Of a stretch of DNA of 14,699 nt, positions 1 to 7,039 are shown piece after piece. The notes beneath the pieces are model-generated. The model did no database searches. It was not told where the DNA came from and saw nothing but the letters and a program-made list of their open reading frames with translations. A program made the translations under genes and the position numbers. Source of the DNA: an archaeon. Its GTDB lineage: Archaea > Nanobdellota > Nanobdellia > SCGC-AAA011-G17 > GW2011-AR18. Each line of letters opens with the position of its first letter. Positions within the stretch are counted from its first letter, which is position 1. Location of the stretch: contig JAHFKB010000023.1 in assembly GCA_023245565.1 (NCBI GenBank), forward strand, positions 1 to 14,699, written 5' to 3'.

Positions 1-203
1 ATTTAGTTAATAAATTAAGATTTGAAGTATTAAATATAAGTAAATATGCTTCAAGACCAAATACAATATCTAGCAAATTAAAACAATTACCATCACAATT
101 AATAAAACAAAGAAGTATGAAATTAACTAATGTCTATCTTAGAATTAGATCAGAAATACAATTAGAAAGAAAAAATTCTAAACTTATTGTTATCAAGAAT
201 TAA
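1..203 (+). CDS. C-terminal end of an archaeal MiaB/MtaB-type tRNA methylthiotransferase (partial)
   Basis: The gene runs in from the left edge; the reading frame starts at base 3 and ends with TAA at 201-203, leaving 66 residues. Early residues read FEVLNISKYASRPNT, then KLKQLPSQLIKQRS. This matches the N-I-S-x-(Y/F)-x-x-R-P-x-T and K-Q-L-P-x-x-x-x-K-x-R-S stretch at the end of the radical-SAM domain of MiaB/CDKAL1-type enzymes, which add a methylthio group to t6A37 or i6A37 of tRNA. In archaea the expected member is the t6A-specific e-MtaB type. The protein stops about 8 residues after the EIQLER segment, where family members usually continue for about 60 residues into an RNA-binding TRAM domain. 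No TRAM-like continuation is visible in the other two frames. The family call is fairly secure; substrate specificity is inferred from the archaeal context. Confidence 0.75.
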   Translation, partial: LVNKLRFEVLNISKYASRPNTISSKLKQLPSQLIKQRSMKLTNVYLRIRSEIQLERKNSKLIVIKN

Positions 204-259
204 ATTGTTGAATAATAATTACCTGTAGCTGGACTATATTCTGGAGTATAAGTAACACT
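200..259 (-). other. In-frame continuation of the surface-protein tail beyond its stop codon
   Basis: Reading on past the TAA at 260-262 in the same frame gives 19 further residues, SVTYTPEYSPATGNYYSTI, then TAA at 200-202. The composition (Tyr, Thr, Ser, Pro) matches the tail upstream of the stop. The second stop overlaps, on the opposite strand, the TAA that ends the neighbouring methylthiotransferase gene (shared TTAA at 200-203), an end-to-end arrangement also seen at gatD (9872-9875). This suggests the original gene ended here and that 260-262 is a newer nonsense change, a sequencing error or a site of readthrough. Confidence 0.45.
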
Positions 260-1021
260 TTAATAACTTGGAGTCGGATAATTAGTAGCTAAAGGAGTAT
301 AACCTGAAGAAGTTGTACTATAATCATAAGAAGTAGGAGTTTGAAGATTATAAGTTGGATCACTATAACCATAGGAAGAACCAGTACTAACTGCACTATA
401 ATCTGTATAAGAAGGATAACCACTATTATAAGTTAAAGTACTTTGAACACTAGAAATACTAGCATAATTTAATACTAAATTTCCCATTTCTCCTTCAACA
501 ATAACTTCTCTACCTGTTAAAGGATAGAAATTATAATTATTTAATACAACAACAGCTTTCATCATTCCTTCATTATCTCCAGAAACTATTAAAGTGCTAG
601 TTCTATCATGATTTAATAATTTTAATAATCCTTGTCCAGGTAATAAATTTAAGTCACAATTCATACTATTTAATTCTCTAGATATTAATTGATTATTACA
701 TGCGTTTCCTATTAATACTAAATTATAATCTCCCATAGGCATTTCATTATCTGTAACAATTGTAGGAGGCATAGGATCGCTTCCTGTTAAAGAAGTTGCT
801 ATTTGTTCTGCAACATTATATTCATTATAAGTATAATCATAAGGCAATACTATGTAAACACCATTAGTTACTCCATTTTTTACAAAAGGAAAAGGATAAT
901 TTGATAATGTTAATTGACTAGTTTCTAGAACAGAATATCCAGTATATAGGCTTCCTAGTGTTGCTAGAAATAAAGCAATTAAAAATAAGCTTGCACCTAT
1001 AACAAAAACTCTTTTATTCAT
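260..1021 (-). CDS. S-layer-like membrane-anchored surface protein with Tyr/Ser/Pro-rich tail
   Basis: This 253-residue protein has an N-terminal hydrophobic segment at about residues 5-24, preceded by NKR, fitting a signal peptide or membrane anchor. Residues 41-50 (NYPFPFVKNG), then NLVLIGNAC (100-108), GQGLLKLL (129-136), TLIVSGDNEG (143-152) and VVLNNYNFYPLTGREV (158-173) follow the order seen in archaeal S-layer proteins: YP.PFV, LVLVGGP, GQ..IKLF, LLVAGYS, A..VL.NY..Y.L.G.EV. From about residue 196 the protein becomes a low-complexity tail rich in Tyr, Ser, Thr and Pro, likely exposed outside the cell or glycosylated. It may be a small S-layer paralogue lacking most of the usual repeats. 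Transcription probably starts at the ATG, since a TATA box is centred about 26 nt upstream. The tail appears to be interrupted by the TAA at 260-262. Confidence 0.65.
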   Translation of the reverse strand: MNKRVFVIGASLFLIALFLATLGSLYTGYSVLETSQLTLSNYPFPFVKNGVTNGVYIVLPYDYTYNEYNVAEQIATSLTGSDPMPPTIVTDNEMPMGDYNLVLIGNACNNQLISRELNSMNCDLNLLPGQGLLKLLNHDRTSTLIVSGDNEGMMKAVVVLNNYNFYPLTGREVIVEGEMGNLVLNYASISSVQSTLTYNSGYPSYTDYSAVSTGSSYGYSDPTYNLQTPTSYDYSTTSSGYTPLATNYPTPSY

Positions 1022-1040
1022 ATAAAATATCTGTTATAAT

Positions 1041-1052
1041 TATTATATAAAG
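1041..1052 (-). promoter_or_regulatory. TATA box for the S-layer-like gene
   Basis: The minus strand reads CTTTATATAATA, centred about 26 nt before the ATG at 1021. That spacing predicts transcription starting at or next to the start codon (leaderless). Confidence 0.5.
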
Positions 1053-1067
1053 TTTTCTAAGAACGAA

Positions 1068-1077
1068 ATATTTATAA
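1068..1077 (+). promoter_or_regulatory. TATA box ahead of a micro-ORF
   Basis: ATATTTATAA is centred about 27 nt before the ATG at 1100, the same spacing found at the real genes of this window. It lies back to back with the minus-strand TATA box at 1041-1052. Confidence 0.35.
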
Positions 1078-1099
1078 TTTGTAATTTTTAATACAAGTT

Positions 1100-1141
1100 A
1101 TGGGTTTATCTAAAAAAGAAGAACAAATTCTAAAATTTTAA
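1100..1141 (+). CDS. Possible 13-residue micro-ORF or gene remnant
   Basis: The ORF encodes MGLSKKEEQILKF followed by TAA. The charged, helix-like start resembles the N-terminus of a larger helical or DNA-binding protein rather than random AT-rich translation, and a correctly spaced TATA box precedes it. No downstream continuation is seen in any frame before the next promoter. It could be a remnant of a decayed gene, a leader peptide or chance. Confidence 0.2.
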   Translation: MGLSKKEEQILKF

Positions 1142-1178
1142 TTGTTAACACAGGAAAAACTAAATTAAATTAATAAAG

Positions 1179-1188
1179 TTTATATATA
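1179..1188 (+). promoter_or_regulatory. TATA box for the 91-aa gene
   Basis: TTTATATATA is centred about 25 nt before the ATG at 1208, predicting a leaderless transcript. Confidence 0.5.
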
Positions 1189-1207
1189 ATATAATTGTAA
1201 ATAAATC

Positions 1208-1483
1208 ATGGAAGAGAAATATAAAGTAAAAAATGATCCAAATGTAATTGAAATTCTTTATGATGCAAATTTAAAAAAAAATCCCCCAATTTCATCCACA
1301 GATTTTGAAATAAAAAATATTAGATTAGTATTAAAAGATAGCAGAGTTATACCATCTAATGGTCCAGCTTCTGGAGATTCAATAGCTTTTAATTTAGATG
1401 GCAATCTTAAATTTGTAAAAGTTAGTTTCTGGGATTTAATGAGAAAATCAAAATTATATAAATCATTTAATTTAAATTTCTAA
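1208..1483 (+). CDS. Hypothetical protein, 91 aa
   Basis: I do not recognise this family. The protein is soluble-looking and highly charged at its N-terminus (MEEKYKVKNDPN). It has alternating hydrophobic stretches (NIRLVLKDSRVIP; KFVKVSFWDLM) that suggest a small beta-rich fold and ends in a basic, aromatic tail (KSKLYKSFNLNF). It has its own well-placed TATA box and a clean ATG, which support a real gene. Its stop lies only 2 nt from the stop of the convergent Nudix gene. No signal peptide, membrane segment or catalytic motif is visible. Confidence 0.6.
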   Translation: MEEKYKVKNDPNVIEILYDANLKKNPPISSTDFEIKNIRLVLKDSRVIPSNGPASGDSIAFNLDGNLKFVKVSFWDLMRKSKLYKSFNLNF

Positions 1484-1485
1484 GA

Positions 1486-1980
1486 CTAAATTAAATTAAT
1501 AGCTTTATCTAATACTAATTTATTTAAATCAGCTTTTTCTTTTCTTCCTAAATAAAAATGTTCAGCAGCTTCACTATAATTTAACCATTTTGCATCTGCA
1601 ACTTCTTTAGAATTTAAAACTAGTTTTTTATCACCAAAATAATTTGCTAAAACAAAAAAATAAGCTTTGCCTTTAGTAAAACCTTTTTTTCTTAACCTAT
1701 CTGATTCAAAATTAAGAATTGCATAATAAAGATTATAATCAATAAAATTTAAATCTAATCTACTATTAATACCAACTTCTTCTTTTAATTCTCTAAATAA
1801 AGCATCAATTATTTTTTCTCCTCGCTTTATACCACCTTGAGGATAACTCCAACAACTAAGTTCAACACTTGCCTGTGTAATTAAAAATCTTTTATTATCA
1901 TCATAAATTACTGGAACAACACAAGGCCTATATTCTAAACCTACATATAAATTTTCTACCATCTGATCAATATTATTCAT
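1486..1980 (-). CDS. Nudix hydrolase
   Basis: This 164-residue protein carries a complete Nudix box. From Gly49 the pattern G-x5-E-x7-R-E-L-x-E-E-x-G-I fits, with Glu55, Arg63, Glu64, Glu67, Glu68 and Gly70. These residues bind the divalent metal that drives hydrolysis of nucleoside diphosphates linked to another moiety. The stretch just before it, WSYPQGGIKRGE, resembles the WxFPQGG signature of RppH and diadenosine-polyphosphate hydrolases. Decapping or Ap(n)A hydrolysis is therefore a reasonable guess, but the substrate cannot be settled from sequence. A TATA box about 24 nt upstream of the ATG indicates a leaderless mRNA. The 3' end nearly abuts the convergent 91-aa gene. Confidence 0.9.
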   Translation of the reverse strand: MNNIDQMVENLYVGLEYRPCVVPVIYDDNKRFLITQASVELSCWSYPQGGIKRGEKIIDALFRELKEEVGINSRLDLNFIDYNLYYAILNFESDRLRKKGFTKGKAYFFVLANYFGDKKLVLNSKEVADAKWLNYSEAAEHFYLGRKEKADLNKLVLDKAINLI

Positions 1981-1999
1981 ATGATTTAGAAATTAATTA

Positions 2000-2009
2000 T
2001 ATATAAAAA
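2000..2009 (-). promoter_or_regulatory. TATA box for the Nudix gene
   Basis: The minus strand reads TTTTTATATA, centred about 24-25 nt before the ATG at 1980. Confidence 0.5.
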
Positions 2010-2035
2010 TGTATAAGGTACACTAAGTCACTACA

Positions 2036-2061
2036 AAAATATAAATTAAAAAAATAAAAAG
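2036..2061 (-). terminator. T-rich terminator after the trmB-like gene
   Basis: Immediately after the TAA at 2065-2067 the minus strand reads a T5-A-T7 run and then further T-rich sequence. No hairpin precedes it. This fits factor-light archaeal termination at oligo-T tracts. Confidence 0.5.
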
Positions 2062-2064
2062 AAT

Positions 2065-2886
2065 TTATTCTTTGAACTTTTTACCTGAAGGTTCAAAGTC
2101 TTTCCATGCTACATCAAATAAATTTTCTAATGCTCCAGCAAAAAATGGAGTAGTTACCCAAACTCCAACATCATAAGTTGGATGTACTTCCTCATCATGC
2201 ATTACCATAAACATTAGATTTCTACCATCTACAACACAAAATCTAGCAGCTAATTTTCCACAATCTCTTATGTCTGCAACACCTTTTAAATCTTTAACTG
2301 CATTCTGAGTTTCTTTTGTTAATTGTGCAGCAATTCTAATACTAACTCCTTTCTTACTTAATTTTTGTAATAAAGGTTTCAAAGCTTCAACTTTTCTTAC
2401 AAGTCCTTTAGGAGTTGTTGCTATGGTTACAGATTTCTCTGCTCCTTTCACCATCAATTCCAAGTGAGTATACAAATTGTGTTTACCTCTTATAGCACCT
2501 GAAAGATCAGTAGGATCAATAAATTCAATACCTTGTTTATGTAGTGTATCTAAATCTTTTAATATATCTGTGTTATTTAATTCTTTTAATTTCATAACAG
2601 ATTGATCTGCGTGTATCTGAATATTTTTCTTTACTCTTTCAACAACTTCAGCAGGTTCAACAGCAATATATTTTATTGGTTTTCCCAATTTCATAACTAC
2701 AAAACCTTTTTTTTCTAAACTTTCAAGAACATCATATGCTCTGCTTCTAGGTACATGTCCTATATCACTTAATTCACCTGCAGTAGAAACACCACGAGAT
2801 AAAAGTGCAGTCCAAATACGAACCTCATATAAATTTAGATCAAAATATCTTCTTAACTTACTCAAAACTTCTTCCTTGACAATCAT
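2065..2886 (-). CDS. TrmB-family transcriptional regulator
   Basis: This 273-residue protein has an N-terminal winged helix-turn-helix at about residues 8-80. The recognition region includes STAGELSDIGHVPRSRAYDVLESLEKKGFV, followed by a wing (VMKLGKPIKYIAV), the classic TrmB pattern of archaeal regulators that sense sugars or other small molecules. The C-terminal part (about 125-260) contains YTHLELMVKGAEKSVTIATT and ends with a DVGVWVTTPFFAGALENLFDVAW segment, like the phospholipase-D-like effector half of this family. The effector is unknown. The gene has a leader of about 48 nt and a strong GGAGG ribosome-binding site, unlike most neighbours, suggesting high or regulated expression. Its codons are also somewhat less A/T-ending than those of nearby genes. 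A dyad between the TATA box and the predicted start site could be an autoregulatory operator. Confidence 0.88.
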   Translation of the reverse strand: MIVKEEVLSKLRRYFDLNLYEVRIWTALLSRGVSTAGELSDIGHVPRSRAYDVLESLEKKGFVVMKLGKPIKYIAVEPAEVVERVKKNIQIHADQSVMKLKELNNTDILKDLDTLHKQGIEFIDPTDLSGAIRGKHNLYTHLELMVKGAEKSVTIATTPKGLVRKVEALKPLLQKLSKKGVSIRIAAQLTKETQNAVKDLKGVADIRDCGKLAARFCVVDGRNLMFMVMHDEEVHPTYDVGVWVTTPFFAGALENLFDVAWKDFEPSGKKFKE

Positions 2887-2892
2887 TAAAAG

Positions 2893-2903
2893 CCCCCTCC
2901 TTT
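2893..2903 (-). promoter_or_regulatory. Strong Shine-Dalgarno site of the trmB-like gene
   Basis: The minus strand reads AAAGGAGGGGG, with GGAGG at 2900-2896 and a 9-nt spacer to the ATG at 2886. It fixes that start codon and is exceptional in a window of mostly leaderless genes. Confidence 0.8.
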
Positions 2904-2939
2904 GTCACACATCTTTTTTAATTAGTGTATTTTTCTATA

Positions 2940-2964
2940 AGTAGTAATAAACTGCTATTTAAAT
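2940..2964 (-). promoter_or_regulatory. trmB-like promoter with overlapping dyad
   Basis: The TATA box ATTTAAATA occupies 2956-2964 on the minus strand, predicting a start near 2934 and a leader of about 48 nt. Just downstream, 2940-2956 reads on the plus strand as AGTAGT-AATAA-ACTGCT, an inverted repeat with one mismatch per 6-bp arm. A protein bound between the TATA box and the start site would block transcription, so this is a candidate autoregulatory operator. Confidence 0.4.
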
Positions 2965-3031
2965 GTTTTTGTTACTGAATGTACATAAAAAGAATAGTTA
3001 GTTTAAAATACATCTAAAATAAACAAAATTT

Positions 3032-4807
3032 TTAATTTCTTCCACGTTGAGCATCATAAATATTTTCTACATCTTGAATAGTATTACAATTATCTAAATT
3101 TTTATCAAATCTAACTCTAAGAACTCTTGGAAATCTCAAAGCATATCCAGAATTATATTCATTACTTTTTTGAATTTCTTCATAAGCAACTTCAATAATA
3201 ATTTTAGGTTTTACAATAACTTCTTTTCCATTTTGTTTTTCAATTAATGGTTTTAAAAATTTTGTAATTTCTAAATAAGTTATTCCTTCTTCTTGTTCTT
3301 TTTCTTTAACACCAGTACTAACTTTTCCTATTTCTAATAATTTTTCTTTTTTATTATCCCAGCAACTAACAGTATAAGATGTTAACCAACCAGTTCTTTT
3401 TCCCTCTCCAAGTTCAGACTTAACAATAACTAAATCTAATGTTTCAAGTATTGGTTTTATTTTTACTCCATAACCAACTCTAGATCCAGGCTTGTAAACA
3501 CTATCTAATTTTTTTGCCATAATTCCTTCATTACCTTTGCTTAAAGCTTCTTTGTAAAATTTATCTGCTTCTTCTAAGCTATCTGTAACAATTTGTTTTA
3601 TTGGTTGTAGTTTATCAGGAATTATTTTAACATTTTTTTCTATTAAATGTCTTCTCCTGTGAAAAGGAGCATCTAGTAAACTTTCATTTCCATAAGAAAT
3701 TATATCAAAAACATGAACCATGACAGGAATTTGCTTAGCTAATTTTTCTATATCATATTTTCTTTTAATTCTTTGAGAAATATTTTGAAATGGCAACCAT
3801 TTTTTAGTTTTAGGATCAATGCCAATAACTTCACTATCAATAATATAATTATCTAATTTTACTCCTTGTTTTATTAATTCAACTACATCAGGAAATTGTT
3901 TAGTAACATTTTCTAATCTTCTTGTATACAAAGTAATTTTTCCATTAGTGCAATGAATTTGTAATCTAAATCCATCTAATTTATATTCAAAAGCACAAGG
4001 TTTTCCAACAGCTTCAAAAGCTTCTTGAATATCTTTAACTTTTTGATATAACATTACATTTATTGGTTTTCCAGATTTCAAAGTAATTTTATCTAAACCA
4101 GAAATACCTTCTTCTTTAATAATTTTAAAAACTTCTGCAAAATCATTTGTTAAATCATAAGCATGTTGAACTTTCTCTGAAAAATAATCATATTCTTTTC
4201 TTGTACTTTCTGAAAGTTCTATATCATTTTCTTCTTTATTATATTTTATTTTTAATTTATCACCAAAAAAACACCATACAATTGCATCTCTTAAAGTTCC
4301 TTCAGCAGCACCAACTCTTAATTGTTCTAAAATTGTTCTAGCAATAAATCTAGCTTCTTGTGGTGTAGCAGATGTTAATAATTCAGAAATCAAACCTACT
4401 TTTTTATTTACAGTTCCATCACCTTCTAATTCAGCCAAATCTCTTATTTTATTATAAACAAATTTAGTAGTTAATTTTTTACTTCCTAAAGTAGTTTGTT
4501 TTTTATCTTTAATTACTTCTTCAGCTACTAAACCCAAATCTCCTAATTTATTAAATAATTTTTCAATTTTATCTTTAGGAATACCAGAAGATAAGATTAA
4601 AGATTTTATAACTAATTTATCAGAAACTCCTATTTTTTTCTGTTCCCAATCTGGAAATACATTTCCTCTAACTAAATTTATTATAGGTTCAGGATTATCT
4701 TCTTTTTTTACTTCCTTTAATAATTCACTTATAATTTGAGTTTTCTCTAATCTTTTAGAAGTTGACTCTAATCTTTTATAATAATCAGTAAGTTTAGCAT
4801 AATCCAT
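3032..4807 (-). CDS. lig: ATP-dependent DNA ligase (archaeal type)
   Basis: This protein seals nicks in DNA during replication and repair. It has 591 residues from the ATG at 4807, normal for archaeal replicative ligases. An N-terminal DNA-binding region (about 1-230, including TSATPQEARFIARTILEQLRVGAAEGTLRDA) precedes the nucleotidyltransferase core. Motif I is EYKLDG, with the adenylated lysine at residue 276. Motif III follows in LYTRRLENVTKQFPD, motif IV in IIDSEVIGID, and motifs V/VI in EGIMAKKLDSVYKPG and GVKIKP. The C-terminal OB domain ends with SGYALRFPRVLRVRFDK. A TTG codon lies in frame one codon upstream, at 4808-4810, but the ATG at 4805-4807 is the better start. It faces the 153-aa gene across about 100 nt. 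Confidence 0.95.
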   Translation of the reverse strand: MDYAKLTDYYKRLESTSKRLEKTQIISELLKEVKKEDNPEPIINLVRGNVFPDWEQKKIGVSDKLVIKSLILSSGIPKDKIEKLFNKLGDLGLVAEEVIKDKKQTTLGSKKLTTKFVYNKIRDLAELEGDGTVNKKVGLISELLTSATPQEARFIARTILEQLRVGAAEGTLRDAIVWCFFGDKLKIKYNKEENDIELSESTRKEYDYFSEKVQHAYDLTNDFAEVFKIIKEEGISGLDKITLKSGKPINVMLYQKVKDIQEAFEAVGKPCAFEYKLDGFRLQIHCTNGKITLYTRRLENVTKQFPDVVELIKQGVKLDNYIIDSEVIGIDPKTKKWLPFQNISQRIKRKYDIEKLAKQIPVMVHVFDIISYGNESLLDAPFHRRRHLIEKNVKIIPDKLQPIKQIVTDSLEEADKFYKEALSKGNEGIMAKKLDSVYKPGSRVGYGVKIKPILETLDLVIVKSELGEGKRTGWLTSYTVSCWDNKKEKLLEIGKVSTGVKEKEQEEGITYLEITKFLKPLIEKQNGKEVIVKPKIIIEVAYEEIQKSNEYNSGYALRFPRVLRVRFDKNLDNCNTIQDVENIYDAQRGRN

Positions 4808-4878
4808 CAAGATTTTATAAATCTCTAATTAATTAATTTTACTGACTACTAAAAAGATATTATTTTAAGATATAAAAA

Positions 4879-4886
4879 CTTAAATA
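4879..4886 (+). promoter_or_regulatory. TATA box for the 153-aa gene
   Basis: CTTAAATA is centred about 26 nt before the ATG at 4909, predicting a leaderless transcript. The divergent ligase gene starts 101 nt away, so the two promoters share this short region. Confidence 0.45.
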
Positions 4887-4908
4887 GTGTTATAATTAAG
4901 AATTATTT

Positions 4909-5370
4909 ATGACAGACAATTCTCAAATTTTCAATTTTTATAAACATACAAATTCTAAATTAGAGATAGAACCAAATTTAGCTCAAACTAAAGAAATTCT
5001 TAATAAAGCAGGCCTAGATGAAAGAGTTAGTATTTATTCAAAATCTGCAGGAAGATCAGGAGATTTATATGTAATAGATAAAAGTCTTTTCATGTTTAAT
5101 GAAGAACCTAGTTTTCTTACTGCTAGTGGTCCTGATGGTAGATTTGCTCAAATTTATAGTTTAGTTATGAATTCAACTAATGGTTGGGCTCAATATTTAT
5201 CTGTAATTTTAAAAGGACCATTTGATCAAAAAATTTCTAGTTATTTTGATGAATTAAATTTTGCTCCTAGGCATTCTTATTTAGCAAAAAATGACAGGGT
5301 AGTTACTCCAAATTATGGAGAACAATTGCTTTGGTTAGATGATTTATTAGATGTTAAACTTCCTTTTTAG
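4909..5370 (+). CDS. Hypothetical protein, 153 aa
   Basis: I do not recognise this family. The protein is soluble-looking, with no signal peptide or membrane segment. It contains the stretches SIYSKSAGRSGDLYVID, FLTASGPDGRFAQIYSLVMN and GWAQYLSVILKGPFDQ and ends in LLWLDDLLDVKLPF. The mix of short hydrophobic strands and conserved-looking Gly/Pro turns suggests a compact globular domain. A leaderless-type TATA box and a clean ATG support it as a real gene. It precedes the nitroreductase gene by 50 nt, but that gene has its own TATA box, so they are not clearly co-transcribed. Confidence 0.65.
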   Translation: MTDNSQIFNFYKHTNSKLEIEPNLAQTKEILNKAGLDERVSIYSKSAGRSGDLYVIDKSLFMFNEEPSFLTASGPDGRFAQIYSLVMNSTNGWAQYLSVILKGPFDQKISSYFDELNFAPRHSYLAKNDRVVTPNYGEQLLWLDDLLDVKLPF

Positions 5371-5390
5371 TTATTAAATTAAAACAAAAT

Positions 5391-5398
5391 AATAAATA
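5391..5398 (+). promoter_or_regulatory. TATA box for the nitroreductase gene
   Basis: AATAAATA is centred about 26 nt before the ATG at 5421, inside the 50-nt gap after the upstream gene. Confidence 0.4.
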
Positions 5399-5420
5399 CT
5401 AGTTTATTCTAAAATACCAT

Positions 5421-6035
5421 ATGGAATTAGACCAAGCAATTAAAGAAAGAAAAAGTGTGAGGAAATTTAAAAATTTAGAAGTTCCATGGTCTTTAGTTTC
5501 AGAATGTTTAGATGCAGCAACACAAGCTCCTTCTTCAGGAAATGTTCAGAATTGGAGATTTATTGTAATAAGAAATAAAGAATCAATAGAAAAGATTTCT
5601 AAAATGTGTGATGAACAGCATTGGTTATTAAAAGCTCCAGTTTTAATTATTGTTTCAAGTGATACAAATAAAATTGGTAAATTATATGGTGTAAGAGGAG
5701 AAGCATTATATGCAGTTCAAAATTGCGCATCAGCAATTCAAAATCTATTATTAAAAGCTCATGAATTAAGTCTTGGTAGTGTTTGGATTGGAGCTTTTGA
5801 TGAAATAAGTCTTAAAGAATTTTTAAATATTAATCCAGAAGTAAGACCTCAAGCAATTTTAGCTCTAGGATATCCAGACACATATGAACAAAAACCAAAA
5901 AGAGACCCCTTGGAAAGTGTAGTTTCATTTGAAAAATATGGACAAAAAGAAGATAAAGAAAGAGGAAAATTAATTCCAATTTCAGGCATATTAAAGAAAA
6001 GTTTACATAAAATAATTCATAAAACTAAACATTAA
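5421..6035 (+). CDS. Nitroreductase-family FMN-dependent oxidoreductase
   Basis: Members of this family use FMN and NAD(P)H to reduce nitroaromatics, quinones, flavins or related substrates. The N-terminal ERKSVRKF (Arg10, Ser12, Arg14) is the usual FMN-phosphate-binding signature, followed by QAPSSGNVQNWRFIVI (the P-S-S-x-N-x-Q-x-W-x-F motif). Further features are AVQNCASAIQNLLLKAHELSLGSVWIGAF, the family's dimer and flavin-contacting helix and strand, and the late ILALGYP motif. The 204-residue length includes a basic C-terminal extension of about 30 residues (GILKKSLHKIIHKTKH) beyond the usual end. The physiological substrate is not predictable. The 3' end lies 5 nt from the convergent 276-aa gene. 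Confidence 0.9.
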   Translation: MELDQAIKERKSVRKFKNLEVPWSLVSECLDAATQAPSSGNVQNWRFIVIRNKESIEKISKMCDEQHWLLKAPVLIIVSSDTNKIGKLYGVRGEALYAVQNCASAIQNLLLKAHELSLGSVWIGAFDEISLKEFLNINPEVRPQAILALGYPDTYEQKPKRDPLESVVSFEKYGQKEDKERGKLIPISGILKKSLHKIIHKTKH

Positions 6036-6040
6036 TTTTT

Positions 6041-6871
6041 CTAACCTATTCCTATAACTTTTGTATCTTTAGATAGATCTTTTCTATTGCTTTCTATTCC
6101 TCTTAATCTATCTTGTAATTTTTCTATATTTGGCATTTGCAATTCAATAGTTTCTGTTGCTATAGTAGAAACTCTTAACATTTTTCTTAAATCAATAAAC
6201 ATTTCATAAACATCATTATAATTAAATTTTCCATCTATACAACTATAAGGAAATGAATATTCTGCTTGAGAAATTCTAGTAGAATTTCCAACTTCTCCAC
6301 CAAGTTCAGGAAGTAAATTATCAATTGTTAGTAAATCAGAATTAAATCCAAGTATTGCTCTCCTATCTCTATGATTCCAAGTAGATCTTATTGGAAAACT
6401 AAAATTAAATAAAGGAGATCTAACAAAATAATTAGGATAAATATTTCTTTCATCTCTATTATATTTTCTCATTAAAAATTCTTCATAATTAGATAAAAAA
6501 GAAATAACATCACCTTCATTCAAGAATTTAAATCCTTTAGTAAAATAACCAGGCATTCCAGAATCTCTTAAACTTTTCTTATCATCATATTCATCAACTC
6601 TAAATAAAAATTTACCATCTGCAACACTATCTTTTTTTATTGAATTAATATCTGAATAAGAATCTGGACTTAATAATTTATTAAAATTAACACTAAATCT
6701 ATTGTCGATTTCTGGTAAAACAACACCACAATCTATTCTATCATGAACCCAGAAAATAATAGCATCTCTTCCTTTTCTATAAACTCCAATCTTTACTCCT
6801 TTTTCTTCAAATTCAGAATTTAACCTATTCTTTATTTCTCTTAAAATTTTCCAACCACTAACATCATCCAT
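6041..6871 (-). CDS. Hypothetical protein, 276 aa
   Basis: I do not recognise this family. The protein is hydrophilic, with no signal peptide or transmembrane segment. The N-terminal part reads SGWKILREIKNRLNSEFEEKG, then IGVYRKGRDAIIFWVHDRIDCGVVLPEIDNRF, which looks like a helix followed by alternating strands. The middle is aromatic- and Asn-rich (YPNYFVRSPLFNFSFPIRSTWNHRDRRAILGF). The C-terminus is a likely coiled helix (IELQMPNIEKLQDRLRGIESNRKDLSK). A TATA box about 24 nt upstream of the ATG supports a leaderless gene. It is convergent with the nitroreductase gene and upstream of the 3' region of ftsZ. No catalytic motif was found. Confidence 0.7.
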   Translation of the reverse strand: MDDVSGWKILREIKNRLNSEFEEKGVKIGVYRKGRDAIIFWVHDRIDCGVVLPEIDNRFSVNFNKLLSPDSYSDINSIKKDSVADGKFLFRVDEYDDKKSLRDSGMPGYFTKGFKFLNEGDVISFLSNYEEFLMRKYNRDERNIYPNYFVRSPLFNFSFPIRSTWNHRDRRAILGFNSDLLTIDNLLPELGGEVGNSTRISQAEYSFPYSCIDGKFNYNDVYEMFIDLRKMLRVSTIATETIELQMPNIEKLQDRLRGIESNRKDLSKDTKVIGIG

Positions 6872-6890
6872 TAATAATTTAATTAAATTA

Positions 6891-6900
6891 CTTATTTAAA
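6891..6900 (-). promoter_or_regulatory. TATA box for the 276-aa gene
   Basis: The minus strand reads TTTAAATAAG, centred about 24-25 nt before the ATG at 6871. Confidence 0.45.
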
Positions 6901-6977
6901 CTTTTATATAAATTAAAACTTATTTTTCAATATGAAATTTAAAGTAAGGTTTTTAATTCTTATTAAATTAAAAATAA

Positions 6978-7026
6978 TTAAAAAATAAAAGAAAAAGCTA
7001 AAGTCCAGGGGAGACCAGACTTTAGC
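6978..7026 (-). terminator. Hairpin plus oligo-T terminator of the ftsZ transcript
   Basis: On the minus strand GCTAAAGTC (7026-7018) and GACTTTAGC (7005-6997) form a perfect 9-bp stem around a 12-nt pyrimidine-rich loop. They are followed at once by T5-C-T4-A-T6. It lies about 70 nt after the ftsZ stop codon. A stem and T-tract this clear resemble an intrinsic terminator, unusual for archaea, where the T-tract alone usually suffices, so the stem may instead protect the mRNA 3' end. Confidence 0.7.
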
Positions 7027-7039
7027 CTTATAGAGGGTT

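Noticed and set aside
4147..4341. 64-aa plus-strand ORF inside the ligase gene
   Set aside because: It lies wholly antisense to the DNA ligase coding region, has low-complexity Leu/His/Tyr-rich translation and no promoter. It is a shadow of the ligase.
4808..4810. TTG start for DNA ligase
   Set aside because: An ATG follows immediately in frame, and archaeal ligases typically begin near this point. The TTG adds only one residue.
6932..6988. 18-codon ORF between the 276-aa gene and ftsZ
   Set aside because: The translation is a run of Lys, Ile and Leu from A/T-rich DNA, with no convincing promoter and no fit to any known start.
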